A stretch of 26,348 nucleotides of DNA from NCBI GenBank assembly GCA_043738095.1, contig JAYSZI010000026.1, positions 1-26,348 on the forward strand. The letters run 5' to 3'. How positions within the stretch are numbered: position 1 is the stretch's first letter; every line of letters begins with the position of its first letter. Shown piece after piece: positions 16,401 to 23,586 of this stretch. Position numbers and translations under genes: made by a program. A model generated the notes under the pieces. That model was not told the origin of the DNA and did no database searches. It saw only the letters and a list, made by a program, of their open reading frames with translations. The stretch comes from Lysobacter_K sp043738095. Lineage in GTDB: Bacteria; Pseudomonadota; Gammaproteobacteria; Xanthomonadales; Xanthomonadaceae.

Positions 16401-16703
16401 CGCCTGCAGTGGACCGCCGCCGCGATGAACCGCGCTGTTGGCGGCGGCGACTTGACTACCGCCGCACGACTGTACCGCAGCGCGCTGCCGCTGCTGCGGC
16501 GCGGCGACAACCTGCATGGACACCGCCTGCACGCACTTGGCGCAAATGCGTTGAGCCAGGCCGGCGACACCACCGCCGCACGCAGTGCCACCGACACGGC
16601 CGCGGCGGCGCTGCAGTCCTTGCGCACGCAGATGCCCGCCACTCTGCGCCAAGGGTTCGACACCGCCACCGTCACGCAAGTGGCGGCGGCGCCCACTCGC
16701 TGA
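13401..16703 (+). CDS. Membrane Ser/Thr protein kinase with TPR-rich C-terminal region
   Basis: The product has 1100 residues, starting with GTG inside the stop of the FHA-GAF gene. The Hanks-type kinase domain (about 28-290) is complete: glycine loop GVGGMGVV (35-42), Lys57 in VAIK, HRDLKPAN with Asp151, DFG with Asp169, and SPEQ (195-198) as the APE equivalent. A single transmembrane segment lies at about 299-319. The rest (about 330-1100) would then be extracytoplasmic. It begins with an alpha/beta-like segment (to about 470) and continues with many TPR-like repeats (about 475-950), such as ETVNALGIGYSRLGQSDDAEE. Such proteins sense an external partner and phosphorylate cytoplasmic targets. 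The neighbouring FHA protein is the obvious candidate target, and the histidine kinase follows 18 bp downstream. Confidence 0.93.
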   Translation: MSEPPYATATGLYAQQQLTPGTVLAGRFRIEAILGVGGMGVVYRATDLALQVQVAIKLLRPELATRADAFERFRQELLMARQVSSPRVVRIHDLAQHEGQWLISMDYVDGEGLDRRLDRDGPMEPTEAARIARQLAEGLAAAHASGVIHRDLKPANVLIDRNGDVFISDFGVARSLASGGLTQSGAVVGTPDYLSPEQARGEPIDGRSDLYALGLLLYEMLTGAMPFSGGTISEILAQRMLRSPPQVTTLRPQTPQWLTRLVDRLLRTQPAHRLQNADEVIRAIDRREVPRDFRPTRGVWIGLASAAVVGLAALGAWQWPRNAAPVGVATVVPLHRLLVLPIQAPAVQVSHGRATALTALLRASLANVPGLAVVDEERTQQALRQLDPTGTAKPDAVALRRVIGADRALRVQLTPAASGWQATADIQGGPVPSPRLQATAADALGAFNALLSQAALARAVGAARVTATLPTSSEALDAYGNGLRAHADDTPAHAVQLLRGATAVAPDFVPAWLALANAAQAIGEQDVAYDALEHAQRATPATAQTLQRRIKAELALLDGDAPAAASEWRALLTATPDDTLAELNLARALGGGGDFPGAISRLQALTTRDPNDPRAWFELGKFSILQGQAQRAVDEHLVRALVLFKRSGNRFGEAETVNALGIGYSRLGQSDDAEEQYRKAVELRRAVGNRRGLATSLRNLGSVLSTRGKFDEAASFLDQARVLHTELRDEGGLAAVENELGLLAEERGDYPQALAAFRRALKLWQQLGHKPGMAQALNDIGFAHFQLGAYDDAQAYLVQSANAYAELGDNTGRIRTQQNLGLLATARGQWREARKQLTASLAAAEQQQMFEEVAVSRRNLAELELLQGHLAAAITQSRQAMKLFDERKDPRGLADAGLIEVQALMAAYGNEAASGAMGKLAPAIAQAPAEQRGLAALLQAELARRNGDRNAQSQALAQARRHARASGVRLLQLQVALASDAARTDPTLDASTATLGHAALRLQWTAAAMNRAVGGGDLTTAARLYRSALPLLRRGDNLHGHRLHALGANALSQAGDTTAARSATDTAAAALQSLRTQMPATLRQGFDTATVTQVAAAPTR

Positions 16704-16721
16704 ACGACACCCCAGACCGGC

Positions 16722-17474
16722 ATGGATGATCTGCACGTACTTCGCCAGCAATATCGGGACCTGCTTGAGCGACTGCAGCGCAATGAGCGCGAATTCCGTC
16801 GCCTAGGCCGCGCAGTCTGGCGCGTGCAGGAAGACGAACGCAGGCGATTGGCGCGCGATCTGCATGATGGCGTCGGCCAGAACCTCACTGCGCTCAAGCA
16901 TCGGCTGGTGCAACTGGGCAATGCGTTGCCGGCCGGCGACGGAGCCTTGCGCGAGCAGTTCGAAAAAGCCATCACGCTGTGCGCGGACACACTCGAGGAC
17001 ACACGGAGCATGTCGCGCCTGCTGCGCCCACCGATCCTGGACGACCTCGGGCTCGAAGCCGCGTTGCGCTGGCTGGTGCGCAGCCAGAGCGAGTCCAGCG
17101 GCGCCGACGTCACCCTGGAAATGGAGACGCTTCCGGAATTGGACCAGGACGTGCAGACCCTGCTGTTCCGCGTGGCCCAGGAAGCGCTCAACAACGTCGC
17201 CAAGCACGCCGATGCGCGCGAGGTGATGCTGCGCCTCGTCGCGCGTGGCGGCATGCTCCAACTGCAGATAGTCGACGACGGTCGAGGCTGCGATCCAGCG
17301 ACCGCCGTGGGGGCTGGGGGCAGCGGTCTGGGCGGCATGCGCGAACGCCTGCGTCTGTATGACGGCCGCTTGGAGCTGCATTCGGTCCCGGGCGAAGGCA
17401 CGCGCCTGCGCGCGGTCGTGCCGCTGGACGCACCCGCGGACGCGCGAGCAGGCAAGCCCGACGCCGCGGCTTGA
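16722..17474 (+). CDS. Soluble NarL-family sensor histidine kinase
   Basis: The product has 250 residues. An N-terminal coiled-coil (about 4-40, rich in Arg, Glu and Leu) runs into a HisKA_3 dimerisation domain with phospho-acceptor His48 in RRRLARDLHDGVGQNL. The HATPase_c domain has its N-box in QEALNNVAKHA and G-boxes in DDGRGCD and GSGLGGMRERL. There is no transmembrane segment and no recognisable sensor domain, so its input must come from another protein. The FHA-GAF protein or the Ser/Thr kinase encoded upstream are candidates. The start ATG is 18 bp after the kinase stop with a weak ribosome binding site, suggesting one transcript. Its partner response regulator follows. Confidence 0.92.
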   Translation: MDDLHVLRQQYRDLLERLQRNEREFRRLGRAVWRVQEDERRRLARDLHDGVGQNLTALKHRLVQLGNALPAGDGALREQFEKAITLCADTLEDTRSMSRLLRPPILDDLGLEAALRWLVRSQSESSGADVTLEMETLPELDQDVQTLLFRVAQEALNNVAKHADAREVMLRLVARGGMLQLQIVDDGRGCDPATAVGAGGSGLGGMRERLRLYDGRLELHSVPGEGTRLRAVVPLDAPADARAGKPDAAA

Positions 17475-17506
17475 CGGTTGCCGGCGGCGCGTGCAGCGTA
17501 GGCCAC

Positions 17507-18157
17507 ATGGGGAACAAGATCGTGCGTGTGCTGATTGCCGATGACCACACGCTGGTCCGCGAGAGCCTCGTTGGCCTGCTGCAGAGCGAGGGCGACGTGC
17601 AGGTGGTCGCGCAGGCGTCCGATGGCCTGGAAACGCTCGAGAAGGCGATAGCCACGCGACCCGACGTGGTCGTCACCGACATTTCAATGCCGCGCTTGAA
17701 CGGCATCGAGGTCGTGCGGCGCCTGCGCGAAGCGCTGCCCGACACGCGCGTGCTGGTGCTGACCATGCATCAAGAAGACGAATACGTTCTGCAGGCCGTG
17801 CGCGTCGGCGCTGCCGGTTACATGGTCAAGGACAGTGCCGCATCTGAACTGCTCACTGCGGTCCGCGCACTGCATGCGGGCCGTGGCTATTTCGGTCCGC
17901 AGGCAGCGAAGGCCTTGGCCGAACAGCTGCAGCATCCCGAACGTGATCTCGGCGACCCCTACGGCCAGCTCACAGCGCGCGAACGCGAGGTGTTCCATCT
18001 GCTCGCCGAAGGCCTGACCACCAAGGAGATCGCCCGGCAACTCGACATCAGCGTCAAGACCGCCGAGAACCACCGTGCGCGGGTGCTGGCCAAGCTCGGC
18101 GTGCGCAACAGTGCCGAGTTGGTGCGCTATGCGCTGCGCAAGGGATTGCTCGACTGA
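17507..18157 (+). CDS. LuxR/NarL-family response regulator
   Basis: The product has 216 residues from ATG 17507. An in-frame TTG at 17471 overlapping the kinase stop would add 12 residues and is less likely. The receiver domain (5-120) has the acidic pair D12-D13, phospho-acceptor Asp58 in VVTDISMPRLNG, Thr in VLVLTMHQ and the conserved Lys in GYMVKDSA. The DNA-binding LuxR helix-turn-helix is at the C-terminus: LTAREREVFHLLAEGLTTKE and ISVKTAENHRARVLAKLG. Phosphorylated regulators of this class dimerise on short inverted or direct heptamer sites. It is the last gene of the signalling cluster and almost surely pairs with the preceding histidine kinase. Targets are unknown; the repeated element at 11075 and 11473 is a testable candidate. 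Confidence 0.95.
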   Translation: MGNKIVRVLIADDHTLVRESLVGLLQSEGDVQVVAQASDGLETLEKAIATRPDVVVTDISMPRLNGIEVVRRLREALPDTRVLVLTMHQEDEYVLQAVRVGAAGYMVKDSAASELLTAVRALHAGRGYFGPQAAKALAEQLQHPERDLGDPYGQLTAREREVFHLLAEGLTTKEIARQLDISVKTAENHRARVLAKLGVRNSAELVRYALRKGLLD

Positions 18158-18430
18158 TCGAGCGCCGGGTTCGACGCATCGCTGACCTTGCCCGATAGTC
18201 GCTCGCCGCCACTGCTCTCACCTTCGGTCGACAACCCAGTCGCCAGGCCCCGCGGGGGGAGGACCCTGCGCTCAGGTCCTGTACCGCAGCGTAGTGGCCG
18301 AGCGGGGCTTCGCATCAAGCGCTCCTGCTTGGGCCGCCCCATTTCAGGTCATGCCCCTTTGCCTCATGCGGGGCCGAGCCACGACCATGCGCCGTAGTAC
18401 TCTCGTGATCCCATTATTCGGAGCGGCAGC

Positions 18431-18904
18431 ATGAAGTCGATGCATTGGATCGGTCTGGCCGTGTGCGCTGTGCTGCTGGTGGGCTGCGCGAGCGGCCCCG
18501 TACGCCGGGTGTCGGAGCCCTCCGCGCGCATCCAGCAGCTCACCGTGCGCGCCGACGGCAGCTGGGCGGCCGAGGTACGCATCGAGAATTTCAGCAGCAT
18601 CCCGATGCGCTTCGATGCAATCAACCTCGCGCTCAGCATCGGCGAGCACGCCGCCGGATCGCTGACCGCGCAACCGGGCCTGCCGATCGGGCCGGAATCG
18701 GCCGACGTCGTCAACGTGACACTGAAGCCGCAGGCCGCGGCCAAGCTCGCCGTCGCCGACGCGCTCGCGGGTGCGCGCAGCGTCAACTACACGCTCAAGG
18801 GCACGCTCGATGCGACCCCGGACGACGGCAGGCGCCGCAGCTTCGCGTTCGATCGCACCAGCGCGTTGAGCCCCGCCCCGGGTCTGCCCGGCGTGTTGCG
18901 GTAG
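18431..18904 (+). CDS. Lipoprotein with LEA-2/WHy-like domain
   Basis: The product has 157 residues. It opens with a short basic and hydrophobic segment ending in the lipobox LLVGC (Cys19), so it is a lipid-anchored envelope protein. No Asp follows the Cys, which suggests outer-membrane sorting. The mature part, with RIQQLTVRADGSWAAEVRIE and FSSIPMRFDAINLALSI, has the alternating pattern of LEA type 2 (WHy) domains, small beta-sandwiches linked to desiccation and stress in other organisms. The fold assignment is by resemblance only. GGAG lies 8 nt before the ATG. The 270 bp upstream hold a weak AGGACC/GGTCCT hairpin (about 18260-18280) but no clear terminator. Confidence 0.8.
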   Translation: MKSMHWIGLAVCAVLLVGCASGPVRRVSEPSARIQQLTVRADGSWAAEVRIENFSSIPMRFDAINLALSIGEHAAGSLTAQPGLPIGPESADVVNVTLKPQAAAKLAVADALAGARSVNYTLKGTLDATPDDGRRRSFAFDRTSALSPAPGLPGVLR

Positions 18905-19019
18905 CCGGTTAGGCAGCTGCCTGGTTTGCCCTCGGAGGTTTGAGCCAGCTCGAATGCGTGCTTTGAACCGTACCCGCAATCCGAGCAGGGGCTCTAGGCA
19001 AAAACGCTAAGCAAGAACA

Positions 19020-19037
19020 ATCCGAGCCGCCTCGGAT
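19020..19037. promoter_or_regulatory. 18-bp palindrome upstream of the acyl-CoA dehydrogenase gene
   Basis: ATCCGAG (19020-19026) and CTCGGAT (19031-19037) are perfect complements around CCGC. The site lies 48-65 bp before the start codon. Fatty-acid genes are often controlled by TetR- or GntR-type repressors at such dyads, but this sequence does not match a motif I know. A leader with CT repeats follows. Confidence 0.4.
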
Positions 19038-19084
19038 CGAAAAACGCAACCGCTTCCTTTCAACCTCTCTCTCTCAGGTTCCCA

Positions 19085-20893
19085 ATGAGCACCTACAAAG
19101 CCCCGCTGACTGACATGCGTTTCGTCCTGTTCGACGTGCTAGGTGCCGAAGCCTCGTTCGAGAGACTCGGCTTCACCGACGCCAGCCGTGACGTGCTCGA
19201 CGCCGTGCTCGAGGAAGGCGCGCGTTTCTGCCAGAGCGTGCTCGCGCCGCTCAACGAAATCGGCGACCGCATCGGTTGCGTGCACGACAAGGCCAGCGGC
19301 GCGGTCACCACGCCGCCCGGGTTCAAGCAGGCCTACGCGCAGTACGTCGACGGCGGCTGGTCCGGGTTGACCGCGCCGGCCGAGTTCGGCGGGCAGGCCA
19401 TGCCGCACGCGGCCGGGGTGCCGCTCAAGGAAATGATCGACGCGGCGAACCTCGCCTGGGGCAACTTCCCGTTGCTCTCGCACGGCGCAACCGAAGCGCT
19501 GCTGCATCACGGCGAGGCGTGGCAGCAGGAAGTGTTTCTCAAGCCGCTGGTCGAAGGCCGCTGGACCGGCACGATGTGCCTGACCGAGCCGCACTGCGGC
19601 ACCGACTTGGGCCTGCTCAAGACCAAGGCCGAGCCGCAGGCCGATGGCAGCCATGCGATCAGCGGGACGAAAATCTTCATCACCGCTGGCGAGCATGACT
19701 TCACTGACAACATCGTCCACCTCGTGCTCGCGCGCCTGCCCGACTCCCCTGCGGGCAGCAAGGGCATCTCGCTGTTCTTGGTGCCCAAAGTCAAAGTCAA
19801 CGTGGATGGCAATGGCGTCGGCGACGGCACCCTCGGCGCCGCCAATGCCGTGCGCTGCGGCAGTCTCGAACACAAGATGGGCATCCACGGGTCGGCGACC
19901 TGCGTGCTGAACTTCGATGGTGCCCAGGGCTATCTGATCGGCCAGCCACACAAGGGGCTGGTTGGCATGTTCACCATGATGAATACCGCGCGGCTCGCGG
20001 TCGGGCTGCAAGGTCTGGGCTTGTCGGATCGGGCTTACCAGAACGCGTTGGCGTACTCGCGCGACCGCCTGCAGATGCGCTCGTTGTCGGGCGCAAAGTT
20101 TCCGGAAAAGGCCGCCGACCCGATCATCGTCCACCCGGACGTGCGGCGCATGCTGCTGACCTGCAAGGCGCTGATCGAAGGCGGGCGGGTGATGGGTTAC
20201 CACGGCGCATTGCTGGTCGATATCGCCGCGCATGCGCCCGATGCCGACGAACGCGCGCAGGCCGATGCGCTGGTGGGTTTCATGACCCCGATCATCAAAG
20301 CCTGCCTGACCGAATGGGGCGTGGAGTGCACCTACCACGCGCTGCAGTGCTACGGCGGCCACGGCTACATCGCCGAGCACGGCATGGAGCAGCTCGCACG
20401 CGATGCGCGCATCACCACGCTGTATGAGGGCACGACCGGCATCCAGGCACTCGACCTGCTCGGTCGCAAGATCGTGCAGCAGCAAGCCGCGGGTCTGCAG
20501 GTATTCCTCGGCATGATTGAACAGTTCTGCGCCGCCAACGAAGGCAACACCGCCGTCGCTGAGTTCATCGGCCCGCTGCGCGAGAAAGCCGCGCAGTGGC
20601 TGCAACTGACGATGCAGGTCGGGCAACGCGCCGCAGGCAACGGCGACGAAATCGGCGCGGCCGCGTACGACTATTTGATGTATTCCGGGTACGTGACGCT
20701 GGCCTACTGGTGGGCGCGCAGCGTTGCCGCGAGTGAGGCGTCCGCGCAGTCGGAGCGGTTCAAGGCCGGCAAGCGCGAGACCGCGCGCTTCTACTTCGCC
20801 CGCATCCTACCGCGCACCCTCGCCCACGCGGCCGCCGCCGAGAGCGGGGCGCAGAGCCTGACCACGCTGCCCGCGGACGCGTTCGACGTATGA
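19085..20893 (+). CDS. Acyl-CoA dehydrogenase, DmdC-like long form
   Basis: The product has 602 residues, longer than the classic 380-400. It is an FAD enzyme that makes the alpha-beta double bond in acyl-CoA, passing electrons to ETF. The N-terminal helical domain (about 35-160) is followed by the beta domain with MCLTEPHCGTDLG (164-176) and KIFITAGEH (196-204). The C-terminal helical domain has QCYGGHGYIAEHG (421-433) and the catalytic Glu448 in TLYEGTTGIQ. An additional C-terminal helical extension (about 470-602) is typical of the group that includes 3-methylthiopropanoyl-CoA dehydrogenase (DmdC) and FadE-like relatives. In bacteria without DMSP metabolism such enzymes usually act in general fatty-acid oxidation, so the substrate is open. 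It overlaps the following GNAT gene by 4 bp. Confidence 0.93.
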   Translation: MSTYKAPLTDMRFVLFDVLGAEASFERLGFTDASRDVLDAVLEEGARFCQSVLAPLNEIGDRIGCVHDKASGAVTTPPGFKQAYAQYVDGGWSGLTAPAEFGGQAMPHAAGVPLKEMIDAANLAWGNFPLLSHGATEALLHHGEAWQQEVFLKPLVEGRWTGTMCLTEPHCGTDLGLLKTKAEPQADGSHAISGTKIFITAGEHDFTDNIVHLVLARLPDSPAGSKGISLFLVPKVKVNVDGNGVGDGTLGAANAVRCGSLEHKMGIHGSATCVLNFDGAQGYLIGQPHKGLVGMFTMMNTARLAVGLQGLGLSDRAYQNALAYSRDRLQMRSLSGAKFPEKAADPIIVHPDVRRMLLTCKALIEGGRVMGYHGALLVDIAAHAPDADERAQADALVGFMTPIIKACLTEWGVECTYHALQCYGGHGYIAEHGMEQLARDARITTLYEGTTGIQALDLLGRKIVQQQAAGLQVFLGMIEQFCAANEGNTAVAEFIGPLREKAAQWLQLTMQVGQRAAGNGDEIGAAAYDYLMYSGYVTLAYWWARSVAASEASAQSERFKAGKRETARFYFARILPRTLAHAAAAESGAQSLTTLPADAFDV

Positions 20894-21345
20894 CCATTCG
20901 CGCAGCGACGAGCGCCGACGATGATTTCGTCCTCGGCTTCGTCGAGCGCTTCAGCGCGTTCGTGTTGCCGCCGGGGCGGGACCGCGCCACCGTCAACGTC
21001 GGCATCCGCCGCGACCTCGAACGCCACCTGCGCGAGCGCCCGAGCACGTCGCATTTCTTCGTGATCGAGAACGGCGGCGAGCGTGCGGGTTTCATGCACC
21101 TGCAAGAGGTCGATGATTTCTTCGGCGCCGGCTTGTTGTGCCATATCTCGGACCTGGCAGTGTCGCCGGAGCACGAAGGTCAAGGCTTGGCGCGGCGCCT
21201 GCTCGCGCACAGCGAAGCGTTTGCGCGCGAACGCGGCTGCGTGCGGCTGACCTTGGGGGTGTTCCCAGGTAACGAACGCGCCCGCGAGTTGTACGAGCGC
21301 TTCGGGTTCGTGCCGGACATGCTGAGGCTTGGAAAACCACTCTGA
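20890..21345 (+). CDS. GNAT-family N-acetyltransferase
   Basis: The product has 151 residues. The start ATG overlaps the dehydrogenase stop (ATGA), so the pair is translationally coupled. The acetyl-CoA-binding motif A is visible as HISDLAVSPEHEGQGLARRL (about 97-116), with Q-G-L-A replacing the usual R-G-x-G. Motif B ends in NERARELYERFGFVPD. GNAT enzymes acetylate amines of small molecules or proteins. A role in acetylating the dehydrogenase or a related acyl-CoA enzyme is suggested only by the coupling. The substrate is unknown. Confidence 0.9.
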   Translation: MTIRAATSADDDFVLGFVERFSAFVLPPGRDRATVNVGIRRDLERHLRERPSTSHFFVIENGGERAGFMHLQEVDDFFGAGLLCHISDLAVSPEHEGQGLARRLLAHSEAFARERGCVRLTLGVFPGNERARELYERFGFVPDMLRLGKPL

Positions 21346-21457
21346 GGGGGGCGCATTGCGGCCGGCCATACAGCTCTTCGAACGTGCAAAGTGCGGCCAG
21401 CCAGGGGTTGGGGCCGACGTGCAAAGCGTCATCGAACGGGTATAAGCTCGGCTCTCA

Positions 21458-22147
21458 ATGGAGACCGCTAGAGCGAAGCTTCGCCTGGTCCGAACTGGAA
21501 ACCCCGCCGGGTCCGCCCGGGGCGGCCCGGTGCCTGCGTCGCTCGCTTCGCCGTTGCCCTCCGACTGCCCTCTTGAACGCCTGAACGCGGTGCGCCTGCT
21601 CTCGCTCGATGCGCACGGCCGGGTGTTGGACTGGATGAATTGGCAAGCCGCGACCTGCCTGTACGTGCGCGACGCGGTGGCCTGGACCCTGGGCGACCCT
21701 TGCCTGCAAGTGCACGGCGGAACCAGCCGTATGACCGGCGCCCAGAGCCTGATCGAGCTGCACCCGATCGTGGCCGCGCGTGGCCATGCGCGCGCACACG
21801 CGCTCGACCCGACCCCGGCACTAACCAACGCCGCCCTGTTCGCGCGCGATGCCTATCTGTGCATGTATTGCGGCCGCGATTTTCACCGCCCGCACCTGAC
21901 CCGCGATCACGTCATGCCGGTATCCAAGGGGGGCCGCGACATCTGGGAAAACGTCGTATGCGCGTGCTTCCACTGCAATTCGCGCAAGGGCAACCGCACT
22001 CCGCAACAGGCCGGGATGCCGCTGCTGGCCGTGCCCTACCGGCCCAGCTGGGTCGAACACCTGATCCTGTCCAACCGCAATATCCTGGCCGATCAGATGG
22101 CATTCCTGCGCAGCCAATTGCCGAAGAACACCCGGCTCCAGGCCTGA
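21458..22147 (+). CDS. HNH endonuclease family protein
   Basis: The product has 229 residues. The C-terminal half holds a complete HNH/treble-clef zinc nuclease motif: CMYC (135-138), DH (150-151) in LTRDHVMPVSKGG, NVVCACFHCN with Cys170 and Cys173, and KGNR (177-180). The N-terminal half (about 40-125) carries LDWMNWQAATCLYVRDAVAW, seen in a widespread chromosomal HNH group with an unknown role in most bacteria. It is not next to a methyltransferase or phage genes, so a restriction or phage-packaging role is not supported. The first 35 residues are Arg/Pro-rich and weakly protein-like, so the true start may lie further in. Confidence 0.88.
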   Translation: METARAKLRLVRTGNPAGSARGGPVPASLASPLPSDCPLERLNAVRLLSLDAHGRVLDWMNWQAATCLYVRDAVAWTLGDPCLQVHGGTSRMTGAQSLIELHPIVAARGHARAHALDPTPALTNAALFARDAYLCMYCGRDFHRPHLTRDHVMPVSKGGRDIWENVVCACFHCNSRKGNRTPQQAGMPLLAVPYRPSWVEHLILSNRNILADQMAFLRSQLPKNTRLQA

Positions 22148-22277
22148 CCAGGGGCAAGTCGCAGAGCGCTTGCCCGTCGGGCGACGCAGTTCACGCTGAG
22201 CAGATCCGGCACACGTACGCGTTGACGGCTGCGGTGTAGTTCCGCAACACTCGGGCATCCGTCCCTGCGAGTTCGAC

Positions 22278-23495
22278 ATGCCACTCACCTTCGGCCTCAC
22301 GGGCATGGACCCGACCACCGAGTCTTCACTCAAAGCCGCCTTCAACGTGGCCAACACCCGCGGCGGTAACCGCTGGCAACTGCTGCCGGAGACCGAGGCC
22401 GATTTCGTCGTGGTCGACATGGACAGCATGTACGGACCGATGAGTTGGCTGCGGCTGCACGCCGCCGGCAAGCGCGTGATCGGCCTGACCGCCGTCGCCC
22501 GCACCCAGACCGACTTCCGCCTGGAGCGCCCGTTCGATAGCGCTAGCGTTGGTGCCCTGTTGCGGCAACTGGATGAAGGCGCGCCGCCTGCCACCGACTT
22601 GGGCGAGGCGCCCGCCGCGGCGCCCGTGAAGCCCGCACCAGCCGCGACGCCTGCGACGCCCCCGCCACCTGCGAAACCTTCGACGCCGCCGGCGGCAACG
22701 CCCTCCCCGGCCGGTATGACCCCCGCCCCGCAGCCGCAGGATCTGTTGCCCGAGGAACTGCCTGCGAAGATAAATGTAGAGCTCGCGCCGCCGCCCGAAC
22801 CGCTCGCCGCCACTCCGGCCGATACGATCACCCCGGTCGCCACGCGCGAGCCTCCCAGCGCCGCCGCCGGGCGCACTATGCCGCCGGCGCCAACGCTGCA
22901 GCCCCATGTCCCGTCACCGCCCCCAGCGCCGGTTGAGCCACGTACGCTCGGGGACTGGCTGGCTTCAGGCCGCCTCAATGGCCGCCTGCGCTTCGACCGC
23001 AATGGCAGCCCGATCCTGATCGACGCGGGGCAGCGTCAGTACTACGGCCCGGGCACACTCAAGGCCATCGCCGGGCATTTCAGCGGCGACGTGGCACTGA
23101 CCGACTTCCATACGCTCGACGAAGCCACCTGGAACAGCCAGCGTGCCCCCTTCGGTGAGCCGCAGCCGTTGGCGCGGTTGGTCTGGTTCGGCGGCCTGCT
23201 CGCGAGCAAGGGCGTGCTGGCACCGGGCTTTGATGCACAGGCGCGCTACCAGTTGCTGAAATGGCCACAGACCGAGCGCGAATTCCCCAAGCACTTCCGC
23301 ATCGCCACCGCGATGATGAAGGGGCCAGCCACGCTCGCCGAGATCGCCGAAGCCAGCGGGGTGCCGCTTGCCGACGTCACCGACTTCCTCAATGCCAGCC
23401 TCGCTACCGGCTTTGCCGGGCCCTACCGCGAGCCCGAGCCCGAGACCGAGCCGCCGAAGCCGAGTGGTTTGTTCGGCCGCCTGCGCGGACGCTGA
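22278..23495 (+). CDS. Unrecognised protein with receiver-like N-terminus, Pro/Ala linker and winged-helix-like C-terminus
   Basis: The product has 405 residues. Residues 1-100 read like a degenerate response-regulator receiver: FVVVDMDSM with D47/D49 at the phospho-acceptor strand, VIGLTAV with T71, and LERPFD (82-87) where active receivers have Lys-Pro. The acidic pair of strand 1 is missing, as the protein starts FGLTGMDPTTE. Residues 100-225 are a Pro/Ala-rich low-complexity linker. The C-terminal domain (about 225-385) includes LARLVWFGGLLASKGVLAPG and a helical stretch GPATLAEIAEASGVPLADV (about 329-347), which fits a winged-helix fold. The tail is GLFGRLRGR. No signal peptide or membrane segment is seen. 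I do not recognise the family; the domain readings are inference. Confidence 0.75.
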   Translation: MPLTFGLTGMDPTTESSLKAAFNVANTRGGNRWQLLPETEADFVVVDMDSMYGPMSWLRLHAAGKRVIGLTAVARTQTDFRLERPFDSASVGALLRQLDEGAPPATDLGEAPAAAPVKPAPAATPATPPPPAKPSTPPAATPSPAGMTPAPQPQDLLPEELPAKINVELAPPPEPLAATPADTITPVATREPPSAAAGRTMPPAPTLQPHVPSPPPAPVEPRTLGDWLASGRLNGRLRFDRNGSPILIDAGQRQYYGPGTLKAIAGHFSGDVALTDFHTLDEATWNSQRAPFGEPQPLARLVWFGGLLASKGVLAPGFDAQARYQLLKWPQTEREFPKHFRIATAMMKGPATLAEIAEASGVPLADVTDFLNASLATGFAGPYREPEPETEPPKPSGLFGRLRGR

Positions 23496-23586
23496 TCACG
23501 CCATCTGAACCGCAACCGGGTCGCGCGCCTTGCCGCGGCCCCGCGCGGGGCGGGACAATCACGGACTAGCCGTCACAGTCCGACCC

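Noticed and set aside
19139..20626. 495-codon minus-strand frame opposite the acyl-CoA dehydrogenase
   Set aside because: Antisense shadow; the dehydrogenase frame is complete with its catalytic Glu.
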